64,000 nucleotides of DNA from Limnohabitans_A sp048020265 (GCF_048020265.1 NZ_CP171843.1:1178001-1242000), one strand, 5' to 3'. Numbered from the stretch's first letter, positions 52,221 through 60,884 are shown. Numbers and translations are program-made. Notes: generated by a model not told the origin, from the sequence alone.

Positions 52221-54140
52221 ATGGTTCAGATCACACTCCCCGACGGCTCTTTGCGTGAATTTCCTGGTCCGGTCACCGTGGCCGAAGTTGCTGCTTCCAT
52301 TGGCGCAGGCCTGGCCAAGGCGGCTTTGGGTGGCAAGGTCAATGGGCAACTGGTGGATACCAGCTTCAGCATGTCGGCCAACGCCAAGCTGGCCATCGTG
52401 ACCGCCAAGGACCCTGAGGGGCTGGAGTTGATCCGCCACTCAACGGCCCACTTGCTGGCATACGCCGTGAAGGATTTGTTTCCTCAGGCGCAAGTCACCA
52501 TCGGTCCCGTGATCGACAACGGTTTTTATTACGACTTTTCCTACAGCCGCCCCTTCACGCCCGAAGATCTGGTGGCCATTGAAAAACGCATGACCGAGCT
52601 GGCCAATAAGGATGAGCCTGTGGTGCGTCGTGTTTTGCCGCGTGACGAGGCGGTGACTTATTTCAAAGGTTTGGGCGAACATTACAAAGCCGAGATCATC
52701 TCCAGCATCCCGGCCGACCAAGAGGTCAGCCTGTACCGCGAAGGCAATTTTGAAGACCTGTGCCGGGGCCCCCACGTGCCCAGCACGGGCAAACTCAAGC
52801 ACTTCAAACTCATGAAAGTGGCGGGCGCCTACTGGCGTGGCGACAGCAAGAACGAGATGCTGCAGCGTGTCTACGGTACGGCTTGGGCCAGCAAGGAAGA
52901 CCTGCAGCAGTACCTGGTGCGCCTGGAAGAAGCTGAAAAGCGCGATCACCGCAAGCTCGGACGCGAGCTGGACCTGTTCCACATCGACGAGCATGCCCCG
53001 GGTCTGGTGTTCTGGCACCCCAAAGGCTGGACCGTTTGGCAAACCATCGAGCAGTACATGCGACAGGTATACCGCGACAACGGCTACCAGGAAGTCAAAG
53101 GCCCGCAGATCATCGACAAGAGCCTGTGGGAGAAGACTGGCCACTGGGACAAGTACCGCGACAACATGTTCACGACCGAGTCGGAAAAGCGCGACTATGC
53201 GCTCAAGCCGATGAACTGCCCGGGCCATATTCTGATCTTCAAGCAGGGCATCAAGAGCTACCGCGACCTGCCGCTGCGCTATGGCGAATTCGGTCAGTGC
53301 CACCGCAACGAGCCTTCGGGTGGTCTGCACGGCATCATGCGCGTGCGTGGCTTCACGCAGGACGATGGCCACATCTTCTGCACTGAAGACCAGATCCTGC
53401 CCGAGTGCGACACCTTCACCAAGGTGCTCAAGAAGGTCTATGCCGACTTCGGCTTCACCGACATCCTCTACAAGGTCTCGACCCGCCCGGCCGCCCGGAT
53501 TGGCTCGGACGAGCTGTGGGACAAGGCCGAAAAAGCCCTGATGGACAGCTTGCGCGCTTCAGGCTGCGAGTTTGTGATCTCGGAGGGCGATGGTGCTTTC
53601 TATGGCCCCAAGATCGAATACACCTTGAAAGACGCCATTGGCCGCGAATGGCAGTGCGGCACCATCCAGGTGGACTTCAACCTGTCCGAGCGCCTGGACG
53701 CCGAATACACCGCCGAAGACGGCAGCCGCCAACGCCCTGTGATCCTGCACCGTGCCATCGTAGGCAGCATGGAGCGTTTCATCGGTATTCTGGTCGAGCA
53801 GCACGCCGGGGCTCTGCCCACCTGGCTCGCGCCCCTGCAGGTGTCTGTGCTGAACATCACCGACGCACAGGCCGATTACTGTCGCGAAATCGCTGCAAAA
53901 CTGCAAAAATCAGTGTCAAATCAAGGCCTTAGGGTCGATATGGACCTGCGTAACGAGAAAATCACGTATAAAATACGCGAGCATTCGTTGCAAAAGCTGC
54001 CTTACATCCTTGTCGCTGGCGACAAAGAGAAGGCAGCAGGTACCGTCGCAGTGCGCGCCCGAGGCAACAAAGACCTCGGTGTGATGTCGATCGATGCGTT
54101 CATTGAACTCATTGCTGCCGACATCGCTTCTAAAGCCTGA
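52221..54140 (+). CDS. thrS: Threonyl-tRNA synthetase
   Basis: Class II synthetase of 639 residues, full length. Order of domains: TGS (about 1-62), editing domain (about 65-240; HSTAHLLAYAV, the Zn-site CRGPHVPSTG), catalytic core (about 245-535; MNCPGHILIF, motif 2 FGQCHRNEPSGGLHGIMRVRGFTQDD, Zn ligands Cys and His) and anticodon-binding domain (about 540-639). It heads the cluster thrS-infC-rpmI-rplT-pheS-pheT-ihfA, a standard order. It may be controlled through the hairpin just upstream. Confidence 0.98.
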   Translation: MVQITLPDGSLREFPGPVTVAEVAASIGAGLAKAALGGKVNGQLVDTSFSMSANAKLAIVTAKDPEGLELIRHSTAHLLAYAVKDLFPQAQVTIGPVIDNGFYYDFSYSRPFTPEDLVAIEKRMTELANKDEPVVRRVLPRDEAVTYFKGLGEHYKAEIISSIPADQEVSLYREGNFEDLCRGPHVPSTGKLKHFKLMKVAGAYWRGDSKNEMLQRVYGTAWASKEDLQQYLVRLEEAEKRDHRKLGRELDLFHIDEHAPGLVFWHPKGWTVWQTIEQYMRQVYRDNGYQEVKGPQIIDKSLWEKTGHWDKYRDNMFTTESEKRDYALKPMNCPGHILIFKQGIKSYRDLPLRYGEFGQCHRNEPSGGLHGIMRVRGFTQDDGHIFCTEDQILPECDTFTKVLKKVYADFGFTDILYKVSTRPAARIGSDELWDKAEKALMDSLRASGCEFVISEGDGAFYGPKIEYTLKDAIGREWQCGTIQVDFNLSERLDAEYTAEDGSRQRPVILHRAIVGSMERFIGILVEQHAGALPTWLAPLQVSVLNITDAQADYCREIAAKLQKSVSNQGLRVDMDLRNEKITYKIREHSLQKLPYILVAGDKEKAAGTVAVRARGNKDLGVMSIDAFIELIAADIASKA

Positions 54141-54226
54141 AGGTGAGTTTCGCCACATGCTTTGGCCCGTGGGCACAAAGATGGATGCGCTGCATGTCGC
54201 AGTTTTGTTCCGTAAAGGATTGAGTC

Positions 54227-54826
54227 ATCGCTACCGAATTTCGTGATCGTCGCCACCGCGAAGAACGTAAACACCGTTTGAACCGTGAAATCATGGCCCC
54301 TGAGGTCCGTGTGTCCGGCCCTGACAATGAGCCCATGGGCATTTTGTCGCTGGCCGAGGCTCTTCGCCTGGCCGGGGAAATGGATGTGGACTTGGTGGAA
54401 ATTGCCGCTACGGCCATCCCACCGGTCTGCCGTTTGATGGACTACGGCAAGTTCAAGTACCAAGAGCAAAAGCGCGCGGCAGAAGCCAAAGCCAAGCAAA
54501 CGGTCATTGACATCAAGGAAGTCAAGTTCCGTCCAGGTACCGATGACGGTGACTACAACATCAAAATGCGCAACATCCGCCGCTTTTTGGCCGATGGTGA
54601 CAAATGCAAGATTACCCTGCGTTTCCGGGGCCGCGAGATCACCCACCAAGAGTTGGGGATGGCCTTGCTGAACCGGATTCGCGACGAATTGGCCGATTCC
54701 ATCATCGTGGAGCAGTTTCCCAAGCTGGAAGGCCGCCAGATGATCATGATGATCGCGCCAGGGCGGAAAAAACCTGCTGGTGGCGGCAAAGCTGCAGACG
54801 CGTCTGCACCTGCTGAACCGGCTTGA
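54227..54826 (+). CDS. infC: Translation initiation factor IF-3, AUC start codon
   Basis: Factor of 199 residues that guards initiation on the 30S subunit. The reading frame starts at ATC (54227): the translation ATEFRDRRHREERKHRLNREI is the expected N-terminus of related Burkholderiales IF-3, with AAAGGA seven bases upstream. No ATG, GTG or TTG lies in frame earlier; a start at the later TTG (54278) or ATG would delete conserved N-terminal residues. Escherichia coli infC likewise uses a rare codon (AUU) for autoregulation. The N-domain (about 20-90) includes VCRLMDYGKFKYQ and the C-domain contains KFRPGTDDGDYN. A 20-residue Gly/Ala-rich tail extends the C-terminus. Confidence 0.95.
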   Translation: MATEFRDRRHREERKHRLNREIMAPEVRVSGPDNEPMGILSLAEALRLAGEMDVDLVEIAATAIPPVCRLMDYGKFKYQEQKRAAEAKAKQTVIDIKEVKFRPGTDDGDYNIKMRNIRRFLADGDKCKITLRFRGREITHQELGMALLNRIRDELADSIIVEQFPKLEGRQMIMMIAPGRKKPAGGGKAADASAPAEPA

Positions 54827-54836
54827 TGAAGAATTT

Positions 54837-54889
54837 GACCGGCTTTCGGGCCGGTTGAATCAAAAGCTGCCTTTGGGTGGCTTTTGTTA
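54837..54889 (+). promoter_or_regulatory. Two hairpins between infC and rpmI
   Basis: GACCGGC/GCCGGTT (54837-54843, 54850-54856) is followed directly by AAAAGCTGCC/GGTGGCTTTT (54862-54871, 54876-54885), a 10-bp stem with two G-U pairs ending in TTTTGTT. The second looks like a weak terminator or attenuator in the 136-base gap before rpmI. In other proteobacteria L20 represses this junction. Function here is inferred. Confidence 0.55.
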
Positions 54890-54962
54890 AAAGTGGCTCG
54901 GGGCCAACAAGGCTGCAAAGATTTTGCAGACGCCTCACGAGCACAATTAAAGGAGCATTGAC

Positions 54963-55166
54963 ATGCCCAAGATGAAGACCAAAAGCAGTGCTAAAAAGCG
55001 CTTCCGTGTTCGTCCCGGTGGAACCGTTAAACGCGGCCAAGCCTTCAAACGTCACATCCTGACCAAGAAGACCACCAAAAACAAGCGTCACCTTCGCGGT
55101 GCAGTCGCTGTGCATGAGACCAATATGGGTCACATCGCTCAGATGCTGCCCATGGCTGGCCTGTAA
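54963..55166 (+). CDS. rpmI: 50S ribosomal protein L35
   Basis: Ribosomal protein of 67 residues, normal length, very rich in Lys and Arg. The family pattern MPKMKTKSSAKKRFRVRPGG and the KTTKNKRHLRG segment are clear. An AAAGGAG site precedes the ATG. rplT follows 25 bases later and is the partner cistron. Confidence 0.98.
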   Translation: MPKMKTKSSAKKRFRVRPGGTVKRGQAFKRHILTKKTTKNKRHLRGAVAVHETNMGHIAQMLPMAGL

Positions 55167-55191
55167 TCACTGACGAACAAGGAGAAAAACT

Positions 55192-55554
55192 ATGCCTCGC
55201 GTTAAACGTGGTGTAACGGCACGCGCCCGTCACAAGAAAGTCCTGGCCCTTGCAAAAGGTTTCCGCGGTCGCCGCGGCAATGTCTTCCGCATAGCCAAAC
55301 AGGCGGTGATGAAGGCTGGCCAATACGCCTACCGTGACCGCCGCACCAAAAAGCGTGTGTTCCGTCAGTTGTGGATTGCCCGTATCAACGCCGCTGCGCG
55401 TGAATGCGGTCTGACCTACAGCCAGTTCGCCAACGGCCTGAAGAAGGCTGCCATCGAAATCGACCGTAAGATGCTGGCGGACATCGCCGTGCACGACAAG
55501 GCCGCTTTTGCTGGCATCGTGAACCAAGTCAAAGCCAAACTGGCCGCAGCTTGA
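55192..55554 (+). CDS. rplT: 50S ribosomal protein L20
   Basis: Assembly-initiating 23S rRNA-binding protein of 120 residues. The start MPRVKRGVTARARHKKVL and the GFRGRRGNVFRIAKQAVMKAGQYAYRDRR segment are typical. L20 is known to repress its own operon in enterics. AAGGAG precedes the ATG. A strong hairpin with T tract follows before pheS. Confidence 0.98.
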   Translation: MPRVKRGVTARARHKKVLALAKGFRGRRGNVFRIAKQAVMKAGQYAYRDRRTKKRVFRQLWIARINAAARECGLTYSQFANGLKKAAIEIDRKMLADIAVHDKAAFAGIVNQVKAKLAAA

Positions 55555-55600
55555 GTCCATGAGTGACACGGGCCCTCGGGTCTGTGCCACGCACTCGATC

Positions 55601-55639
55601 AAAGGGATTGAGGCTCGCAACAGCTTCAGTCCCTTTTTT
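55601..55639 (+). terminator. Terminator/attenuator hairpin between rplT and pheS
   Basis: A 14-bp stem (AAAGGGATTGAGGC at 55601-55614, GCTTCAGTCCCTTT at 55623-55636; two G-U pairs) with an 8-base loop runs into six T. It ends 39 bases before pheS. A 40-codon frame from ATG 55559 crosses it and stops on the pheS ATG (ATGA), with Phe codons at and just after the stem. It could end the rplT transcript or attenuate pheST. Confidence 0.75.
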
Positions 55640-55677
55640 ATTCCCCCATTCAACGATCTTCCACCGATCCCCACACC

Positions 55678-56715
55678 ATGAACGAGCTGGACACCCTGGT
55701 CGAATCCGCACGCCAGAGTTTTGCGCAGGCACTGACACCTGCCGACCTCGAAAACGCCAAAGCCCTGTTTCTGGGCAAAGCCGGTCGCATCACCGAGCTG
55801 ATGAAGGGCATGGCTGCTTTGAGCGTGGAAGACAAGAAAACCCGGGGTGCCGCCATCAACCTCGCCAAGCAGGCGATCGAGGCTGCCCTGAACGACCGCC
55901 GCCAGGCGCTTGCAGACGCCGAGCTGCAGGCCCAGCTCAAGGCCGAGGCGCTGGATGTGACCCTGCCCGGCCGCAGCGCCAATGTGGGCGGTCTGCACCC
56001 TGTTTCGCTGACGCTGGAGCGCGTGGAGCAAATTTTTGGCTCCATGGGCTTTGAAGTAGCCCAAGGCCCCGAGATCGAGACCGACTGGTTCAACTTCACC
56101 GCGCTTAATACCCCCGAAGACCACCCGGCCCGGTCCATGCACGACACCTTCTACGTCGAAGGCGGCCACCTGCTGCGCACGCACACCAGCCCCATGCAGA
56201 TCCGCCATGCGGTGCAGCACGTCAAGCGTTACAAGAACCTGCTCGACGCGGGTCAAGCGATGCCAGAGATCCGCGTCATCGCGCCGGGCCGCACCTACCG
56301 CGTGGACAGCGACGCCACCCATTCGCCCATGTTTCACCAGTGTGAAGGCCTGTGGATCGGTGAGAACGTGAGCTTCAAGGACCTCAAGGTCGTGGTCACC
56401 GATTTCTGCCGCACCTTTTTTGAAAGCGACGATCTGGTGCTGCGTTTCCGCCCCAGCTTCTTCCCCTTCACCGAACCCAGCGCCGAGATCGACATCCAGT
56501 TCCAGAGCGGCCCGCTCGCCGGGCGCTGGCTCGAAGTGGGTGGCTCCGGCCAGGTGCACCCGAACGTGGTGCGCAACATGGGCCTGGACCCCGAGCGTTT
56601 CATCGGCTTTGCCTTTGGCATGGGCATGGACCGTTTCACCATGCTGCGCTATGGCGTGAACGACCTGCGCCTGTTCTTTGACGGCGATGTGCGTTTCCTG
56701 AGTCAGTTCCAGTAA
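55678..56715 (+). CDS. pheS: Phenylalanyl-tRNA synthetase alpha subunit
   Basis: Catalytic subunit of 345 residues. An N-terminal coiled coil (about 1-90) binds tRNA. The class II core follows, with TDWFNFTALNTPEDHPARSMHDTFY, the HTSPMQIRHA motif, motif 2 GRTYRVDSDATHSPMFHQCEGL and motif 3 GMGMDRFTMLRYGV. It forms the (alpha-beta)2 enzyme with PheT, encoded 21 bases later. Confidence 0.98.
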   Translation: MNELDTLVESARQSFAQALTPADLENAKALFLGKAGRITELMKGMAALSVEDKKTRGAAINLAKQAIEAALNDRRQALADAELQAQLKAEALDVTLPGRSANVGGLHPVSLTLERVEQIFGSMGFEVAQGPEIETDWFNFTALNTPEDHPARSMHDTFYVEGGHLLRTHTSPMQIRHAVQHVKRYKNLLDAGQAMPEIRVIAPGRTYRVDSDATHSPMFHQCEGLWIGENVSFKDLKVVVTDFCRTFFESDDLVLRFRPSFFPFTEPSAEIDIQFQSGPLAGRWLEVGGSGQVHPNVVRNMGLDPERFIGFAFGMGMDRFTMLRYGVNDLRLFFDGDVRFLSQFQ

Positions 56716-56736
56716 TTCCAAGCCGAGACCCGAGAC

Positions 56737-59166
56737 ATGCAATTTCCCGAATCCTGGTTGCGCGAATTCTGCAACCCATCCCTGACGACCCAGCAACTGG
56801 CTGACACCCTGACCATGGCCGGCCTCGAAGTGGAAGAACTCGAGCCCGTGGCCCCGCCGTTCACCAAGATCGTGGTCGGTGAAATCAAGGAAGCTGTGCA
56901 GCACCCCAACGCCGACCGCCTGCGCGTGTGTCAGGTGGATGTGGGGCAGGGCGCCCTGCTCAACATCGTCTGCGGCGCGCCCAACGCCCGCATGGGCATC
57001 CGCGTGCCCTGCGCCCTGGTGGGGGCCGAGTTGCCCCCAGGTGAAGACGGCAAGCCTTTCGCCATCAAGGTCGGCAAGCTGCGCGGCGTCGAAAGCCAGG
57101 GCATGCTGTGCTCGGCCAAAGAGTTGCAGATTGCCGACGACCATGGCGGCTTGCTGGAGTTGCCCGCAGACGCCCCCTTGGGTCAGGACATTCGCCAGTA
57201 TCTCAATCTGGACGATACCCTGATGACGCTCAAGCTCACGCCCAATCTGGCGCATTGCCTGAGTGTCTACGGCATCGCCCGCGAAGTGTCGGCCTTGACT
57301 GGTGCACCGCTCAAGGCTCCGACTTTCCCGGCCGTGGCCACGCAAATCACCGACAAGCTGGCTGTGCAGGTGCAGGCCCCAGATCTGTGCGGCCGCTTCA
57401 GCGGCCGGGTGGTCAAGGGCGTGAACACGAAGGCTCAGACCCCGCAGTGGATGGTGGACCGCCTGGCCCGTTGCGGTCAGCGCAGCGTGAGTCCGCTGGT
57501 GGACATCTCCAACTACGTGATGTTCGAGTTCGGTCGCCCTTCGCACATTTTTGACCTCGACAAGATCCATGGCGGCCTGCAAGTGCGTTGGGGTAAGGCC
57601 GGTGAATCGCTCAAGTTGCTGAACGGCAATACCGTGACGGTCGATGACAAGGTGGGCGTGATCGCCGACGACAGCCAGGTCGAGTCCTTGGCCGGCATCA
57701 TGGGCGGCGACGCTACAGCTGTGTCGGATGACACGCAAAACATCTACATCGAAGCCGCCTTCTGGTGGCCGACCGCCATCGCGGGCCGCTCGCGCCGCTA
57801 CAACTTCTCGACCGATGCCGGTCACCGTTTCGAGCGCGGTGTGGACCCGCAGCTGACGGTGGAGCACATTGAGCGCATCACCCAGCTGGTGCTGGACATC
57901 TGCGGCACGCCCGAAACGAAAGTCGGCCCCATCGGCGACCAAACCCTGAGCATTCCGGCGATCCAGCCCGTCACCCTGCGCGTGGCCCGTGCGGTCAAAG
58001 TCATCGGCATGCCGCTCACGCAAAAGCAGTGTGCCGATGCGCTGCGCGGTTTGGGCCTGCAAGTCACAGAAGGCGAGGGCACCGTCACCGTGACGCCGCC
58101 CAGCTTCCGCTTTGATTTGCAGATCGAGGAAGACCTGATCGAAGAAGTGGCCCGCATGGTGGGCTACAACAACCTGCCGACCAACCCACCTTTGGCCCCC
58201 ATCACCGCCAAGGTGCGCCGCGAAACCGAGCGCAGCCCGTCCGCTGTGCGCCGCGCCATTGCCGCGCTGGGCTACCAGGAAACCATCAACTACAGTTTTG
58301 TCGAAGAAAGCTGGGAACGTGACCTGGCCGGCAACGCCCAGCCAATCCGCCTGCTCAACCCGATCACCAGCCAGATGAGCGTGATGCGCTCGAGTCTGAT
58401 CGGCTCGCTTTTGCAGGTGGTCAAGTTCAACGCCGATCGCAAGGCCGACCGCGTGCGCGTGTTCGAGCTGGGCCGCGTGTTCCTGCGCAACGCCGCGGTT
58501 CAAAGCACCGACACGACGGTGAAGGGCTTTGACCAACCCATGCGCGTGGCTGGCATGGCTTGGGGCCCTGTGGAGCCCCTGAGCTGGCAGGGCAAGGCCC
58601 GCAACGTTGATTTTTACGACGTGAAGGCCGATGTGGAAAAGTTGCTGGCCCCACGCAAGGCGACCTTTGCAGCCGCCGAACACCCCGCGTTGCACCCCGG
58701 GCGTTCGGCCCAGGTGCTGGTGGACGACTTGGTGATCGGCCATGTGGGCGAGTTGCACCCCCGTTGGCGTCAGGCCTGGGAACTGCCCAGTGCCCCCGTG
58801 GTGTTCGAGTTGTCGCTCGACGCCGTGACGGCCCGCGTGGTGCCCGTGGCCCAGGCGGTGGCCAAGCACCAGTCGGTGGAGCGGGACCTCGCGGTCATTG
58901 TGAGCGAGCACGTCACCCACGGGCAGTTGATGGCGGCCATTCACGCAGCATCCACCCAAGGTTTGCTGCGCGATGCGGTGCTGTTTGACATTTACCGCCC
59001 TAAAGCCGAGTCCGTTGGTCCATTAGCCGCAGGTGAAAAAAGTCTGGCGGTACGCCTGACCTTGCACAGCGACGAGGCGACCCTGACCGATGAACAGATC
59101 GAGGCGGCCATGACGGCGGTGATTGACCAGCTCACGCGGCAGGTGGCGGGCCGTTTGCGGGCTTGA
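56737..59166 (+). CDS. pheT: Phenylalanyl-tRNA synthetase beta subunit
   Basis: Editing and tRNA-binding subunit of 809 residues, full length. It has the EMAP-like tRNA-binding domain (about 40-150; HPNADRLRVCQVDVG), then B3/B4 editing (about 200-400), B5 (about 405-475; TPPSFRFDLQIEEDLIEEVARMVGYNNLP), the pseudo-catalytic core (about 490-690) and the C-terminal anticodon-binding FDX domain (SVERDLAVIVSEHV, near 715-809). ihfA follows 29 bases after. Confidence 0.98.
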   Translation: MQFPESWLREFCNPSLTTQQLADTLTMAGLEVEELEPVAPPFTKIVVGEIKEAVQHPNADRLRVCQVDVGQGALLNIVCGAPNARMGIRVPCALVGAELPPGEDGKPFAIKVGKLRGVESQGMLCSAKELQIADDHGGLLELPADAPLGQDIRQYLNLDDTLMTLKLTPNLAHCLSVYGIAREVSALTGAPLKAPTFPAVATQITDKLAVQVQAPDLCGRFSGRVVKGVNTKAQTPQWMVDRLARCGQRSVSPLVDISNYVMFEFGRPSHIFDLDKIHGGLQVRWGKAGESLKLLNGNTVTVDDKVGVIADDSQVESLAGIMGGDATAVSDDTQNIYIEAAFWWPTAIAGRSRRYNFSTDAGHRFERGVDPQLTVEHIERITQLVLDICGTPETKVGPIGDQTLSIPAIQPVTLRVARAVKVIGMPLTQKQCADALRGLGLQVTEGEGTVTVTPPSFRFDLQIEEDLIEEVARMVGYNNLPTNPPLAPITAKVRRETERSPSAVRRAIAALGYQETINYSFVEESWERDLAGNAQPIRLLNPITSQMSVMRSSLIGSLLQVVKFNADRKADRVRVFELGRVFLRNAAVQSTDTTVKGFDQPMRVAGMAWGPVEPLSWQGKARNVDFYDVKADVEKLLAPRKATFAAAEHPALHPGRSAQVLVDDLVIGHVGELHPRWRQAWELPSAPVVFELSLDAVTARVVPVAQAVAKHQSVERDLAVIVSEHVTHGQLMAAIHAASTQGLLRDAVLFDIYRPKAESVGPLAAGEKSLAVRLTLHSDEATLTDEQIEAAMTAVIDQLTRQVAGRLRA

Positions 59167-59195
59167 AGCCGCTGCATCTTTAGACGGACGCGCAC

Positions 59196-59546
59196 ATGCA
59201 AATCAGCTTTGAAACCCTGGAAACTCCGGCCCTGACCAAGGCGCACCTGGCCGATTTGCTGTTCGAGCAGATCGGCTTGAACAAGCGCGAGTCCAAGGAC
59301 ATGGTCGATGCGTTCTTCGACCTGATCGTGGACAGCCTGATCGCCGGGGACGACGTGAAGATCTCAGGCTTCGGCAACTTCCAGATCCGCACCAAAGCAG
59401 CGCGTCCGGGCCGCAACCCGCGCACTGGAGAATTGATCCCCATTGATGCACGTCGTGTCGCGACCTTTCACGCCAGCCATAAACTCAAGGCCTTGATCCA
59501 GGGCGATGCCGTCGACGACGAAGGTGTGGAGACGGTGGGCCGCTGA
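59196..59546 (+). CDS. ihfA: Integration host factor alpha subunit
   Basis: DNA-bending protein of 116 residues with the IHF/HU fold. Signature segments are LTKAHLADLLFEQIGLNKRESKDMVDAFFDLI, the beta arm GFGNFQIRTKAARPGRNPRTGE and the C-terminal ARRVATFHASHKLKALI. It is longer than the usual 99 residues, with a short acidic tail after residue 105. The place after pheT is standard. The MerR-type gene often found after ihfA in proteobacteria is replaced here by a DUF1840 gene. Confidence 0.96.
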   Translation: MQISFETLETPALTKAHLADLLFEQIGLNKRESKDMVDAFFDLIVDSLIAGDDVKISGFGNFQIRTKAARPGRNPRTGELIPIDARRVATFHASHKLKALIQGDAVDDEGVETVGR

Positions 59547-59569
59547 ATCATTCCTGATTGGAGCCCCCC

Positions 59570-59917
59570 ATGTTGTTCAAGTTCAAATCGAAGGCGGCTA
59601 GCGATCTCATCATGCTGGAAGCTGATGCGAGAAGGCTGCTGAAAATCATTCTGGACAAAGACCCTGTCCAGGGAATCCTGTTGGCAGTAGACTTGCCTGC
59701 GGCCATTGCCGCCCTGGAGGCAGCAGTGGCGCAAGATGAGGCGCTGCGCAAACAAAGGGCAGCGCAGAACGAGTCAGAAGAAGAGGCTGCTGAGCGGGCA
59801 GACGACGGCGAGGCCAAACTGCAGGAGGCCATCAGCCTTGCCCAGCGAGCCGCTCCCATGATGAAGCTGCTTAAACTGAGTCAAGCTCAGGGTGCTGACG
59901 TCGTTTGGGGCGTTTGA
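59570..59917 (+). CDS. DUF1840 domain protein
   Basis: Small protein of 115 residues starting MLFKFKSKAASDLIMLEADARRLLKIIL, the DUF1840 pattern. The middle is an Ala/Glu-rich helix (AAIAALEAAVAQDEALRKQ) and an acidic linker; no signal or membrane segment is present. Function is unknown. The ATG at 59570, with GGAG six bases upstream, is preferred to a TTG at 59558. It lies 23 bases after ihfA and may be on the same transcript. Confidence 0.88.
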   Translation: MLFKFKSKAASDLIMLEADARRLLKIILDKDPVQGILLAVDLPAAIAALEAAVAQDEALRKQRAAQNESEEEAAERADDGEAKLQEAISLAQRAAPMMKLLKLSQAQGADVVWGV

Positions 59918-59941
59918 GCATTCACCGCCCCAGCGGTCTGC

Positions 59942-60424
59942 TCAGCGCTTGAAGATTGCGCCCCCTAATTTATAACCCGCCTTGACTTGTCGCTTGGCAA
60001 ACCAGCCGACGTTCATCTCGAGGACGTAACGAACAGGTTTTTCCGAGCAATGCGAGGCATCGCTCAAGGGTTTCATGTCCGCAATGTTCACGATGGTGCC
60101 GTCGTCTGCGACAAAAGCGGCAGACAAGGGAATCAAGGTGTTTCGCATCCAGAAGCATTGCGTGGCGGGTTGCTCAAAGACAAACAACATGCCTTCGTGT
60201 TGGGGCATGTCCTTGCGCCACATCAGACCGATTTGACGCTGCTCCGGGGTCTGGGCCAGCTGCACACCCAGCACGTGCATGCCCGCTTGCAGCTGGGTTC
60301 TGGGCAAATTCAGCTGAGGCCCTTGCTGAGCCCAGCCATCCAGAGCCAGCAGCGCCAAAGCCCAAGCGACAAAGCATTGCCTTGGAATGGATGAGGAGGA
60401 GATCAGAAAAGCAGAAAAATTCAT
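59942..60424 (-). CDS. DUF192 family secreted protein
   Basis: Protein of 160 residues with a signal peptide (hydrophobic FVAWALALLALDGWAQ, near residues 17-32) and a DUF192 domain (about 50-155; RQIGLMWRKDMPQHEGMLFVF, FWMRNTLIPLSAAFVADDGTIVNI, YVLEMNVGWFAKRQVKAGYKL). DUF192 proteins are exported and small, with no proven role. The ATG at 60424 gives the signal peptide. It is convergent with the DUF1840 gene. Confidence 0.9.
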   Translation of the reverse strand: MNFSAFLISSSSIPRQCFVAWALALLALDGWAQQGPQLNLPRTQLQAGMHVLGVQLAQTPEQRQIGLMWRKDMPQHEGMLFVFEQPATQCFWMRNTLIPLSAAFVADDGTIVNIADMKPLSDASHCSEKPVRYVLEMNVGWFAKRQVKAGYKLGGAIFKR

Positions 60425-60518
60425 GGTCTCAAAGCATGGGTGCGCGAATGAAAACCCACAGCATAAAGGCAAACTTGTATTTTGAAGTGATCGGCGCGCC
60501 GTTTTGGGCTGTGCAGAC

Positions 60519-60788
60519 TCAGTTAGAAGGCGCGGAGAAGGCTTGCTCAGCTGCCCCATCGGGCTGCGCCGTACCGGGCGCTTCTGGCTCGGTGCGGATG
60601 TTCCCTGCCATCAGGCCTTTGATGCCTTGGCTCAGTTCAAAAGTAACGCGTGCACCTTCTTTGAGACTTTTGTAACCGTCGGACTGGATGGCCGAAAAAT
60701 GGGCAAAAGCGTCTGGTCCGCCACCGTCGGGCTGAATGAAACCAAAACCTTTGGCGTCGTTGAACCATTTGACCGTACCGCTGGGCAT
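60519..60788 (-). CDS. Cold-shock domain protein with acidic tail
   Basis: RNA/DNA-binding protein of 89 residues. The cold-shock domain (about 1-67) has the RNP motifs KGFGFIQP and DAFAHFSAI. The tail (about 68-89, Pro/Ala/Glu-rich) is not part of the domain and makes the protein longer than the usual 67-70. The ATG at 60788 has GGAGA upstream. It is divergent from clpS; the 154-base gap carries an inverted repeat. Confidence 0.94.
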   Translation of the reverse strand: MPSGTVKWFNDAKGFGFIQPDGGGPDAFAHFSAIQSDGYKSLKEGARVTFELSQGIKGLMAGNIRTEPEAPGTAQPDGAAEQAFSAPSN

Positions 60789-60884
60789 GTGCTGTCTCCG
60801 TCTTGTTTTCTCAGTGTGGTTCGGGATTATCAATTTTGTCAATGTGAGGTTTTCCCCGATGCCGACCTGGATGACCATTTGTCG

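Noticed and set aside
52070..52258. 62-codon frame overlapping the thrS start
   Set aside because: It begins inside the aceA remnant and runs out of frame through the thrS leader hairpin and first codons; no ribosome-binding site and no similarity that I recognise.
55045..58959. Very long open frame (about 1300 codons) on the minus strand opposite rplT, pheS and pheT
   Set aside because: It mirrors high-GC plus-strand genes, has His/Gln/Gly-rich low-information sequence and no family motif; pheS and pheT on the other strand are certain.
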